Shown: piece by piece, positions 30,466 to 61,273 of the stretch | How positions within the stretch are numbered: the stretch's first letter is position 1 | How the letters are laid out: every line of letters begins with the position of its first letter | Origin: Litomosoides sigmodontis | Taxonomy: Eukaryota > Nematoda > Chromadorea > Rhabditida > Onchocercidae | Assembly (NCBI GenBank): GCA_963070105.1 | Contig: OY718804.1 | Location: 1,582,772-1,646,771 of the forward strand | Length of the DNA stretch: 64,000 nt | Direction: 5' to 3' | The notes under the pieces: generated by a model | What the model saw: only the letters and a program-made list of their open reading frames with translations | Databases searched by the model: none | What the model was told of the DNA's origin: nothing | Translations under genes and position numbers: made by a program

Positions 30466-30468
30466 CCT

Positions 30469-30553
30469 TTTCCGCCTCCTAACCGCTGCGTCGCCGCAGA
30501 CCTTTCTGCGGACACGCGGCGTCCCATTAACCTCATAATCACGTCGGCGGAAA
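30469..30553. other. GC-rich nested hairpin element
   Basis: Three nested stems can be drawn by eye. TTTCCGCC (30469-30476) pairs with GGCGGAAA (30546-30553). GCTGCGT (30485-30491) pairs with ACGCGGC (30514-30520) with one G-U. CCGCAGA (30494-30500) pairs with TCTGCGG (30505-30511) around a CCTT loop. The surrounding 30340-30560 is far more GC- and CpG-rich than the desert around it. It could be a structured RNA or a regulatory element; no known family was recognised. Confidence 0.4.
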
Positions 30554-30569
30554 GAGGAATGGAGTGACG

Positions 30570-31311
30570 GATGATCGGGATGAATGAATGAATGAATGAA
30601 TGGTAGAATATCAAATTTCACGGTTTTCAAACTATCGTCGAAATTCATTTGCTTGATTTCACAATCCTCTCCCTTTGCCGCTACCTCTATCTCTGTCTCT
30701 CCCTCTCTCTCTCTCTCTCTGTTCAGTTTTATTTCTCTCTACTATTATCAAATGTTATCAGTTTGGTAGTGATAACTAAATGTGTGAACAATATTTATTT
30801 ACATCTATCATAATTCGCTTTTTTCACTTCTATTTCTTTTCTGTCTTCATGTCGAAATAATAATTCTTATTGGTATTTGAAATATATACTAATAATAGTA
30901 ATTATAATCAGAATGATAATAATTGTTAATTTTTTTTTTTGGAATACTTAATTATCGTGATTATCATAAGTGTGCGAGAAGTGGATGAAAATTTTCATTT
31001 TTTGTAAATTTATTCGCTACAGAATTTATGCGTCCTATTTGCTCTAAAAAAAAATTAGCAAATATTAAATTATACATTAATATTTTTGAAAGTTTTAAAT
31101 TGCTTTCAATTTTTTCTCGTTTTTGTTTCACAAATTTCTAAAAAGATCAAAAACTATCCGTGCACATCTGTTTTCGAAAATTAATTAATTACATGAAGAT
31201 GTAAGTAGTAGTTATAGTAGTAGCTGTTGTAATTTTAAGCTTTACAATTTACATTCATTGCTTTTTTTTTTCATTCCAACCTTCGTCCTTCCTAAATATT
31301 TTTCATCCTTT

Positions 31312-31345
<34 letters not shown>

Positions 31346-34000
31346 TAGGAAACAGAGAAGGCATGCGAAGGGAGAAAGAGGTGGAGTAGGGGGAGGGATT
31401 CTTTTATCAAATTTTTAGCAAAATTTTTTTTCATTTCAAATGATATATGATAGTGATTTTTTGCTCTTATTTCATACCATTGAAATATTGCTAAATATCA
31501 TTCAAAATCATTCGAATTATTAAGTCTTATTATTTAAATTTAATTTTTTTTATAACCGGCTGACTGTAATATGTAGGCAATGATTCACTGCATGAATGAT
31601 TGATTTCATTAATTGATTAATTAAGGTAATTAATATTAAAATACAAATTTGACACGGGCGAATTCATCGTCTACTATATTCTAGGTGCAAATCATGAAAC
31701 CAATTAATTTAGTAATTTGTAAATTTTAATTTAGTAATTAATATATTCAATAATTAATTTCTCACATCTTTCCTAATCTATCATTTGTTTGCTTCTCTTC
31801 TTCCTCCAGTGGAAAGAGTTTTAGAAGGAAGAAATCGTACGAGCTACATACTTAAGATATTGGAATTGGTGAATTGATATGGGAGTAAATCACGAATTCT
31901 GTGCAAACAAACAAGTACCATAAACAAATTGAAATGTGAATTGGGATGGAGGGAGAGGAGGTGATGATGATGATGATGATGGGTGAGTGAAGGATGAAAA
32001 ATTCATTTAAATTCCACTCATTTAATCGTTTCCTTTTTTATTCCAAATACTCACACTTCAACACCTAACAATCATTTCAAATGATATTCAGAAAAATTTA
32101 TGAGGAGGAAAAAAAATTGTTCATTTATTTTTTTTAAATTAAAAAAAATATGAACAAATTTTGACAAATTTTCATGCAATTATTTATTATCTCTTGATAT
32201 CATCACTATTTCTAGCTGCAAATTAGAAAAAAAAACAAAAACGGTCAATTCTTTTTTCCTTCCTCTCTCTCACTCTCTCTCTCTCTCTGTCTGTTTGCCT
32301 CGCTTTTTGCTCTTTCTTTTGTTTTAATTCACTGAAATATGCAAATTTTTTACAAAATTAAAGATCTAACAAAGAGGATGTGGTTCAATTGAAATTATCT
32401 TTTTGCAAAAAAAAAAGAAACTAAAACAATGTTTCTTCTCTATCTTAACATTTCATTTCAACGTTCAAATTTTCATTTTGTTATGCTTATCTAATTCATT
32501 TATTAATATTCTCAATTTATTACCAATTTTCACATAATATTAAGTTTTTATTCTTATTCTTGTTAGTACTATTATCATTATTACTGCTATTATTATTATC
32601 GTTATTTATTATTATTTATCATTATTATCATTGTTATTCTTATTATTTTTATTGTTGTTGTAATTTATTACTATTTATTATTATCATTGTTATTCTCGCT
32701 ATTATTATTATCGTTATTTGTTATTATTATCAGCGAATATTATTTCACTTATTATATTAACGAAAAAAAAACTCGTTGTTTTCTCTTTTTTTTTGTCAAA
32801 TATTTTTATTAGCTCAATGAATGAATTTCAATTAAAGAATTTTTCAATTTACTTATAAAATGTATGAGCATTTTGTGTCGTTGTGCTTTTTCCAAAAACA
32901 AAATTAAAATAAAATATTTTAAAATTTTAAAATAAAATAATTAAAATAAATAAAATAAGCAAAACGTGGCAAAGGTGCGAAAGAGTTAGACGTAAATTTT
33001 TTCACAAAAAAAAAACATTAATAATTTGCGATTTACGTGATGCTATCATTATTTCTCACGCTTTTCCCGTTTACTTATTGCTTTTTTTGCTGTCAATAAT
33101 TCCACGCAACCTGTTTGTTTTCTTCTCGCACTCAAACATTTTACGTTACAGTAATCAAGTCAGGAAAATACAAAAAAAAAGAAAGTAGACAGAAATAGGT
33201 CAAAAATAGGCAAATTATCGGCGGCATTGCTTTTTAGTTTTTATCAAATGATTGATAATTTTTAGTTTTTTTATTTTTTTCTTTTCATTCACTTTTCATA
33301 CATGTACTTTTCGCCTTTTTTTCTCTCGGTCTCTCTTTCTCTCTCCTTTGTTCACCATTTAAATTCGCAGAATTGTTCTTTTTTCCTCCTAATAATACGA
33401 ACTATTTGATGCGCATATTACTACTAACTAATTTATAGTTGCTATTCGTCTTTTAAAATAAAAAAAATAGTTTTGCTAACAAATTTTAATTAGTTTCTTT
33501 GGTGCTTAAATTAAAACTTTTTCAGCGTTTAACATAACTTTCACTGTTTAAATTTGAATAGTGTAATAATTTTTAGTCATTAATTACTCAATTAAAAGTT
33601 TCCAGGAAAAATTAGAGCAAATCTCAGTATTTAAATTAAGATCTGCGAATAAAAAAATTATGATTTTTAATTCGATACTGCTTCTCTCTTCTACTACTTT
33701 TTTTCTACCTTCCATACTATTTCTTTCCTCCACCTCTCTTTTCCATTTATTTCATTCGTTTTTTTTTTTTGCTCATTGCTAACATTTATTAAGCTAATTC
33801 CCATTAACTAATTAACCCGGAATGCTTCTTGTAACTATCGATTTCTACTGAATAACTGAGAAAATAAAAAGTGTAAATTTAACTTAAATGGAATTAAAAA
33901 TCAAAAAAAGAAATGATTAAGAGAAAGTGTGCTATTGCTTTTTGACATCCATTCATACAGTCAATTAATTCTTTAAGCACAATCACAAGTTTAGTGAAAA
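30570..34000. other. Gene desert, middle part
   Basis: AT-rich DNA with pyrimidine microsatellites (CT runs near 30690-30720 and 32262-32290), an (AATG)n run at about 30580-30602, a poly-T tract of about 30 nt at 31313-31344 and a GAT run near 31962-31981. No exon or RNA gene was identified. Confidence 0.55.
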
Positions 34001-34190
34001 GTTTTGTAAACAGACGACAATAGGCCTTTGCGGTCGATCGATCTGTTTACTTAAGTATAATTTTATTGTTTGTCGCCAATACTCTCCGATACTTGAAGGT
34101 TGCCAAAGGGTACGCAGTAATGTTATGGGAAGGGTTTAGATGAGAGTTTCAGCAAACTCTCCGACCTCAACTTATAGCATTACTCTTTTA
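34001..34190 (+). ncRNA. Candidate structured noncoding RNA
   Basis: An island of balanced composition in AT-rich DNA contains two clear foldable units. GTAAACAGA (34006-34014) pairs perfectly with TCTGTTTAC (34042-34050). GTAATGTTAT (34117-34126) pairs with ATAGCATTAC (34174-34183, one G-U) and encloses GAGAGTTT (34142-34149) paired with AAACTCTC (34154-34161) over a CAGC loop. A TTTT follows at 34186-34189, which could end a Pol III transcript. It has no recognisable tRNA boxes and does not match any RNA family I can name. Strand and limits are guesses. Confidence 0.35.
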
Positions 34191-34658
34191 ATTACAATAA
34201 GCAATCAATAAATTTATTACTAAATATTTGAAATGTAATTATTACAGTTATGTCGTGCGCTCGTTGCCATTTACATCATATGTTTGCTTATTTTAAAATT
34301 AGTTTTAATTAGAATAAGGCATATTTATATTTTATCAATTCTATTAGCTAATTTTACTTTTCAATTTGCATGCTTTTTAGCTTATCAAATTTGTTTTTAG
34401 TATTTTATTTCTCCAATATTTATATTATTTTAGTGTTAATTTCAAACACTTCTTTATTCTTTCACTTTCTGCTATTTCATATTATCATCAATTAATGAAA
34501 TTTAATTTACTTAACGAATTAGCTAATAGAATAATGTCATTTTCATTGTACATTTCTATTATTATTATTTATTTTAAATTAACAAAAAAAACTGTCAAAT
34601 ATTAATTTGAGGTTTTTCATTATTTGTTTTTCAAATTATTTTATAATTAATATTCGGT

Positions 34659-34874
34659 TCAAAGTGGATGTAACAAAGGATGAGAGTGAAAGAGGATGGG
34701 TGATGCGGGCAAAAGAGAGGAAATGGTTGAGGAGAGGGCAGGAACGGATGTTGTTGCATTTGATGAATTTTCAATGACAATAGCCGTAGCAACTGACCAC
34801 AAAGCAAGTACGAAAAAAGAAATTTGCATAAATTTAATTTTAGAATAGTTCATTGCATTATTTACCACTTTCAT
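34659..34874 (-). CDS. Possible small secreted peptide (doubtful)
   Basis: A 71-codon frame whose internal Met-16 begins a good signal-peptide-like segment (MQISFFVLALWSVATA), followed by a Ser/Thr/Pro-rich tail without cysteines. No splice or family support was found and it lies in a gene desert. The first 62 bp of this region are repeated about 400 bp upstream in transcript sense (see the direct repeat). It may be chance; it is listed because the signal-like segment is well formed. Confidence 0.15.
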   Translation of the reverse strand: MKVVNNAMNYSKIKFMQISFFVLALWSVATAIVIENSSNATTSVPALSSTISSLLPASPILFHSHPLLHPL

Positions 34875-34880
34875 TTCAAA
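34819..34880. repeat. Direct repeat, copy 1 (62 bp)
   Basis: This matches 35220-35281 over 62 bp with three substitutions seen by eye (G/A, T/C, T/C) and no gap. In minus-strand sense it covers the start of the doubtful signal-peptide frame. Confidence 0.85.
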
Positions 34881-35219
34881 CTTATTTACTGAAAAATTAA
34901 TATATATTGCTATTACAACAGTAACAACAACTTTTTCAATTTTGAAGAAATTTCATTGACAATTGCTGGATAGTTAGATTTGCTTCTATTAATAAGTACT
35001 GTATGCCACCAATTACCATTCGACTAATAATGACGATTAGTAAGTAATAATAATAATAAATAGTAATGATAATAACCAATGATATTAATAGAATTAATTA
35101 ATTAATTAGCTAATAACGATAGACAAATAATGAAGAGTAGCAATTATTAGTCTATCGTATTACTTACCGTCTATTTATCTCAGACCAAAAAAAAACTATT
35201 ACTGTACGAAATGAAAAAT

Positions 35220-35281
35220 GAAATTTGCATAAATTTAATTTTAGAATAGTTCATTACATTACTTACCACTTTCACTTCAAA
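35220..35281. repeat. Direct repeat, copy 2 (62 bp)
   Basis: Second copy of the 62-bp unit, 401 bp from the first. One of its changes turns GTAAAT into GTAAGT on the minus strand, creating a consensus 5' splice site absent from copy 1. Confidence 0.85.
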
Positions 35282-36967
35282 ACAATAAAAGTGAATAACA
35301 ATAATTGCAATAATAAAACGTTCCATTTATTCTTTCAAAATTAAAAAATCGTCAAAACAATAGTTTAAATTGCAAAAAAAAAGCAATTAAAAAGAAACCA
35401 AAAAAAAAATTATTTTAGGAGAAATAAGGCAAAACAAAAGAAAATTGGGAAAAAAGTGGATGGAAGATTTTCTTTTTTTAGGGATAATTTAAGGCATTAA
35501 CATAGATGGTTAATGAGAGGACGTTTCTTTCACCTCTCATTAACGATCGGTTCAAAAACTCATTAAAATCAAATGGCGCCGATTTTATTACGTCTACTTT
35601 ATCAAAAGCTTACAGAACAAAAAAAATTAGAAAAAGTCATTTTGAAAATGTTAATCGTTTTTTTTTTTCCTTCCACAGCAATGAAAGTGATGAAGAGGAA
35701 AGAAAGAAAGAGTGGTTGAGCGAGAGTGAGCGAAGAGTGAAAAGAGATGAGTGTCGGAGAGTGGAAAGAAAAAAAAGAGGAAGAAAAAATTGAAGAAAAG
35801 AATTATTTTAATTGTATTTTGCTAATTTTTTTTTTTGCCAGTCGGCAACATTTAAAAATGAGGGAAGATGGTGGAAGAGCGAGAGAGGAAGGGAGAGAAA
35901 GAGAGAGAGAGAGAGAGGAATGAAGGGATAGATTTAAAAAAAAAAAAATGAAAGGTTCCACCATCAACTCTTCATGTCTTTCCAAATATAAAACTCTTCC
36001 AGTACAATGCTTGCTGAATTTGTTACCATCTCTTTTATTTCTTTTAAATGATTAATCAAGAATTCATTCGTTTCTTCCAGCCTTTTAGCAGCATTTAAAT
36101 TAAATTATTTTCAATATTAACCTGTCATATTCGATTCAGTACATCTATTTCAGTATATGTTGTACTTTTGTGCAACTCAAATTCTATTAAATAAATTTAT
36201 TTTACTGAATGTTATGCTATTCGCTTTTTTTTTTATTCTTTTCAACACTTTTATTTCGATGTATGTTACACACGTTGCTAATCTAATTCTATTCAACAAC
36301 ATATCTAATCCATCTTATTCTATTCAGTTCATTTATTTAAATTTAATTAATTTGATTAGAATGAAATAACAGATAAGTAAAGAAAATTTTGAATACAATT
36401 GCATGCTATTATTCGAAATTTTTTGTTCTTTGAAAAGGAGAGCAAGAGAGGTAGAGGAAGAAAGGAATGAAATTACAGTGAAATGATTGTTGGTGAAATG
36501 GTGGAATTCAAATAAATTACTGATTTCATTCATATTTCCGTCTTTCTCTTCGTACGATGTTGAAACGAGAAATATCAGAAATGGAACTTAGAAATATCGG
36601 AATTGATTTGAGGATGAGAGGAAGAGCAATATTAGAATTTTACGATTGATAGAATTGAAATTATTGTACATTCTTGTGATAAAGTTCCGGGAAAAATCAC
36701 AAATAATAAAAAATTTTATAAAACAGAGAGAAGTATATCTCCCTCTGTGTATCTCTCTCTCTCTCTTTTGTAAATGAATGATGCAATTCTGTTGACGATA
36801 GTATTTTCGACTGCTAATTTATGATGAATAATGATAATTGTTGATAACTTAGATAATCGGTGCATTTCTTTGAAAAGAAATTCGTTCAAATCCAACGGAT
36901 AATTTTTATTTGTTCTGACAAGATGGAGAAGAGAGAGAGGGAGGGAGAGTGGAAGAAAAATTAAGAT

Positions 36968-36998
<31 letters not shown>

Positions 36999-37732
36999 AG
37001 TAGAAGAAGTGGAATTCAGTAAATTATGATAGTAATTATATGTAATATGGGAAAGATGAAAATTTTTCGTTATTCTCAAATAGTTTTAAAATTTCTTCCA
37101 GAAATTAAATTATATCTCTTTTTCTTTGTTTCTTTAAACCAAATAATAATTTAAATTATACCTAAAAGCTATTAATCAAAACAAGGAAAGACAGAGAGGC
37201 AGTGAGTGGGAGAGAGGGAGGGGAGAGAGAGGATGGGATGATAAATTAGTTTTGTTATACATTTTCGTTGTATTCGAGAAATTTTTTCAGGCGCAAAATT
37301 AAGAAATTTAGCAATTTGAATAAAATGAATTAAAATGCAAGTGGAAGATAAAATTTTAGCTTTCTGCAGCATTCGCTTTCTTTCTTTATTCGGTCAATGC
37401 ATGCTGAAAATTTTTTAGGTTTCATTTACTAATTCACTTAGTTAGTTAATTAATTAATCCATCTATTTATTCGCTTATCTATTTTTGTTCATTAAGTTAG
37501 TTAATTAACTAATTTATTTATTTATTTTTTAGTCAATGAATTAATCAATTATTTATTTATTTATTCAAAACGATCCATGCCTACTATGATGACCCATAAA
37601 AAAATGTTCATTCCAAATTTAAAACAATGTTTTCTTTGCTGTTTCACCTCAACTTCATTTTTTTCTATTTTTTAAAATACATAAAAGGAACTTCAAAACT
37701 TATTAAGATGATTGAAAAGGTAGAAAAATAGT
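35282..37732. other. Gene desert, right part
   Basis: No gene could be supported. It contains purine-rich tracts (35690-35795, 35865-35920, 36910-36955, 37185-37235), a short AAT run at 36970-37000 and a perfect 12-bp hairpin at 35509-35544. Confidence 0.55.
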
Positions 37733-39983
<2,251 letters not shown>

Positions 39984-40976
39984 TGTTTTGCAGGGTGCCC
40001 TATGAATCATATTTTACTACCCGTAATTCTCATCAATTAATACCATCAATTGTTACTATTTGATAATTTTTCTAACATACGGTAATGGCTCTTAAAATGC
40101 ATTAGTCTAATTTCATTTTTTCCATCATAGAAATAGAAACTACAAGAAATTTCACGTATTTTTTCCTTTCATCAATCTTTCTTTCCTTTACTTTACAATT
40201 CATTTTATTAGAATGTTTTGGAGAGGAAATTCTTTTTTAGCAAATAATTGAAGAAAAAATGTCTTTTATTTGCTTATTTCTGTGTACGTTTACGTGTGTG
40301 TAGTACGTGCATATACGTGCGCGTGCGTGTATGTGTGTGTGTGTCACTCTGTTCATATGTCTGTGTGTCCGATTTGAGTATACTATAAAATTTATTATTG
40401 AACTGGACGTTTATTTGAAGGGACAGAATTCGTCATCCTTCAGTGACCACGCCTTCGTTTATAAAGTGTATCATTTCCTCCGACGATGCATATATATGTA
40501 TATGTGTGTGCGTGCGTGCGTCAGTGTATGTGTGTGGGTGTACGTGTGTGTGTGTGTGCGTGTGGTGTGTGTGTGTGTGTGCACTTTATACATATGTATG
40601 TTGTCGACATTTTAACAAAACTTTAAACGTATGGAATGAAATTCATCTTTATTCATTGTTGCAGATGACAATTTCCTGAAAGGCTTGATAAACAATCCGG
40701 AATATTCTATTGATCTGAAAAAGAAAAAGGAAGAAAAAAAAAGTTGATTACAATTTGTGCTACTAATCCGATCAACCAACTATCATCTGTTCTGAATTCA
40801 GCGAGTATTTTCGCCGGAAATTTTCACCACAATTCTGGAAAGCAAGCAAGCTGAAACAAAGCGAAACGAACAGAGAGAAAGGCAAAGGAAGAAAGAAGGA
40901 AGGAGAGAGGGAGAGAGAGCGAGAGAGAGAGAGAGAGAGGGAAATTGTATAATTTTATTTTTACTTCTTCATATCA
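39984..40976. other. Upstream region of plr-1
   Basis: Noncoding DNA with GT-rich runs (40300-40345 and 40495-40595) and a GA-rich tract at 40870-40942. A CATTGTTGCAG acceptor ends at 40663 and could join a leader or 5'-UTR exon to a 313-nt 5' UTR. No acceptor lies closer to the plr-1 ATG. Confidence 0.5.
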
Positions 40977-59076
<18,100 letters not shown>

Positions 59077-59222
59077 AAATTTTCAAAATTTTTCTCTTCT
59101 TCAGGAATGCAAATGATAGTAAAATTATAGAACTAAAATTAAGCACACGAATTAGCTATCGCGAAAGGCTAGACTGAATGGCAAGAGAGAAATGATAGAA
59201 ATGAAATCATTCGAATTTTAAT

Positions 59223-59228
59223 AATAAA
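59223..59228 (+). terminator. AATAAA poly(A) signal of plr-1 (proximal)
   Basis: A canonical AATAAA about 147 nt past the exon 11 stop codon. Use of the downstream candidate exon at 59466 would require this signal to be skipped. Confidence 0.5.
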
Positions 59229-59465
59229 CATACGTTAATTGATAATAGGATCAGTAATAATTTGGTGCTAAATGTTGTATATAATTTAACATATTTTTAT
59301 GCAAATTATTTTCATCTTAGCAATTGTACTAAAATCATATTGAAGTACTTCATGATATCATTTACAAATGCTTTTGTCCATTTCTCTCTCTTTTGCCCGT
59401 TTTCCCTTTCGCCTCTTCCTCCTTCCCTTCTTCCTTTTCCTTTTACACTTTTTTCCACTTCACAG

Positions 59466-59571
59466 TGATAAAATAAAATATATCGGAATTCAAATGGAAG
59501 TTGAGAAAGTTAACGAAATGAAACCGAGAATAGAACAGACATTAAATGAATTATGTAAATTAACGTCGTAA
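59466..59571 (+). CDS. Candidate alternative last exon of plr-1
   Basis: A CCACTTCACAG acceptor ends at 59465 and is followed by an open frame ending TAA. It accepts the phase left by plr-1 exon 10 (AG plus T gives Ser). The 34 residues it adds after that Ser (DKIKYIGIQMEVEKVNEMK and following, ending ELCKLTS) look like a charged amphipathic helix, not translated intergenic DNA. Splicing here in place of exon 11 would remove the polyGln segment. It could instead end a separate, unseen gene. Confidence 0.35.
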
Positions 59572-61273
59572 CGACGGATGTAGTAAGATATAAAATATAA
59601 ATTGATAGAAAATGTTATGTGAAGAATGAAAATTTTCATAATTTTAGTAATTCTTCATTTCTTTAAATTTTTATTTTTTTGCTCAAAATTTCATTTTATA
59701 ATAATAGCAATCAATGATAATTGTTTGACCAATGTTTAGTTTTTGGTAGCATTTGAAACTCTTAATAACACTGATAATTAATTAATCATGACCCGTTGAT
59801 AAAATTGTCATCTTTAGATTGAAATTTTTACTTTTTGTTTTTTTTTCTCATTTATTTCTTTTTCATTTCTATCGATTTATCATGTATGATGTTGGAGGAA
59901 AAAGAGGAATTGCGTTAATATATGTATTTATAATGTATACAATTTTTCTTTTTTGGAATATTATTTTATCTAATTTAATGAATTTTAATTTTAATGTGAA
60001 ATTATTTTTGATAAGAATTTACCAACATTAAAATATTGCAGTTATTTCACACAATTAATTGTGGCGTCACCGCTTCAAAATAAAGACCTCATCATCTTAT
60101 TATGTATATAATAAATTATTATTCTACATACGTGTACATAAACGTATACAGTAGCATTTGCTCGCATCACACTTATCATAGACGTATAGGAACTTAACAC
60201 TAAATTAGTTTGAAATTAGCTTCACTAATGAATTAATATGCCAAAGGCGATTCCGTTAGGTAAGTTCCACGGGTGAAATTTAATAATTCTTTCAGTTTAT
60301 TGCTAATAGTACAAATGCTAATTTAGAAATAAGAAGGGAGAAAAAATAGGAACCCCTGTTTACCTGACGACCCTATTTATCTGAAGAGCAATTAAAAATG
60401 AAATGTTTCAACCTTCACATTCACTCAAATTCTTTATGTTAACTAAATAAAACTAATCATCGAAAACACCCTAAAAAGAGGTGATAAAATAAGAATTATA
60501 TCTTTTTTTTTTGCTCCACGAAATGAAGCTTTTGATGTATGCCAAAATAACTTGCCTCTCGGAAATGGCACTTTGCTGTTATTTATTATTCATATTTGAT
60601 TGATGATATCAATTTAAATAAATCAAATTTTTATTTCCATTTATTTATTTATTCCTTTATCTACGATTCGTAAATTTGGAAATATAAAAAACATAAATAT
60701 CCGTCCCACACTTCTATAAATATAAAAATGGCAACAGTTGAAACTTAAAAACAAAAAAATCCCACAATTGCAAGGAACAAAAATTATTTAAAGAGCAAAT
60801 CAAAAAGTGTAAGTGTATTTACAGCAATATGTACTTGTCAACGACCGTAATAAATGTGCACATTGGAATAAAAGGCAATATTCAAGCAATGATTTTCTCA
60901 TGGCTAATAATTCTAGAACTGCACTAAGATTGATAGTACATGGAAGGATCTAAAAATTGATTTCGTCACCGAAGTTTCATCATTAATATAAATGAACAAC
61001 TTTTTCTTGTGCACCCATACATATTGCTCTTCTCGCTACAAAATACTTTCATTACTGCTTCCCTACGATTAATTGCATGTTGGATTTGAATAAATACCAA
61101 ATGGTATATTTACAATTCACTTAGATCCATCCATTGACAGAGCTATCTGTGAATTGTAAGCTAGCGAACTGAAGATAATATAATAAAAATAAAGCTGAAA
61201 TGAATCGCTGGCAATAGGCGCAAATGGTAAAATAAATTAAATATCTACAATATAATGGAAATTTCATATTACA
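59572..61273. other. Intergenic between convergent plr-1 and tag-131
   Basis: AT-rich DNA without a supportable gene. No canonical AATAAA was seen on the minus strand close to the tag-131 stop codon. A mini-exon-like ATG followed by a perfect GTAAGT at 60238-60263 has no partner exon. Confidence 0.55.

Noticed and set aside
34031..34043. GGTCGATCGATCT as a possible tRNA B box
   Set aside because: It departs from the GGTTCRANNCC consensus, and no matching A box or cloverleaf could be drawn around it.
35506..35793. 95-codon frame in the gene desert
   Set aside because: No family match, poly-Phe from a T run in the middle, and the last third is purine-tract translation. The hairpin at its start is reported separately.
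60238..60263. ATG followed by six codons and a perfect GTAAGT, resembling a short first exon
   Set aside because: No downstream partner exon on the + strand could be found before the minus-strand tag-131 gene.
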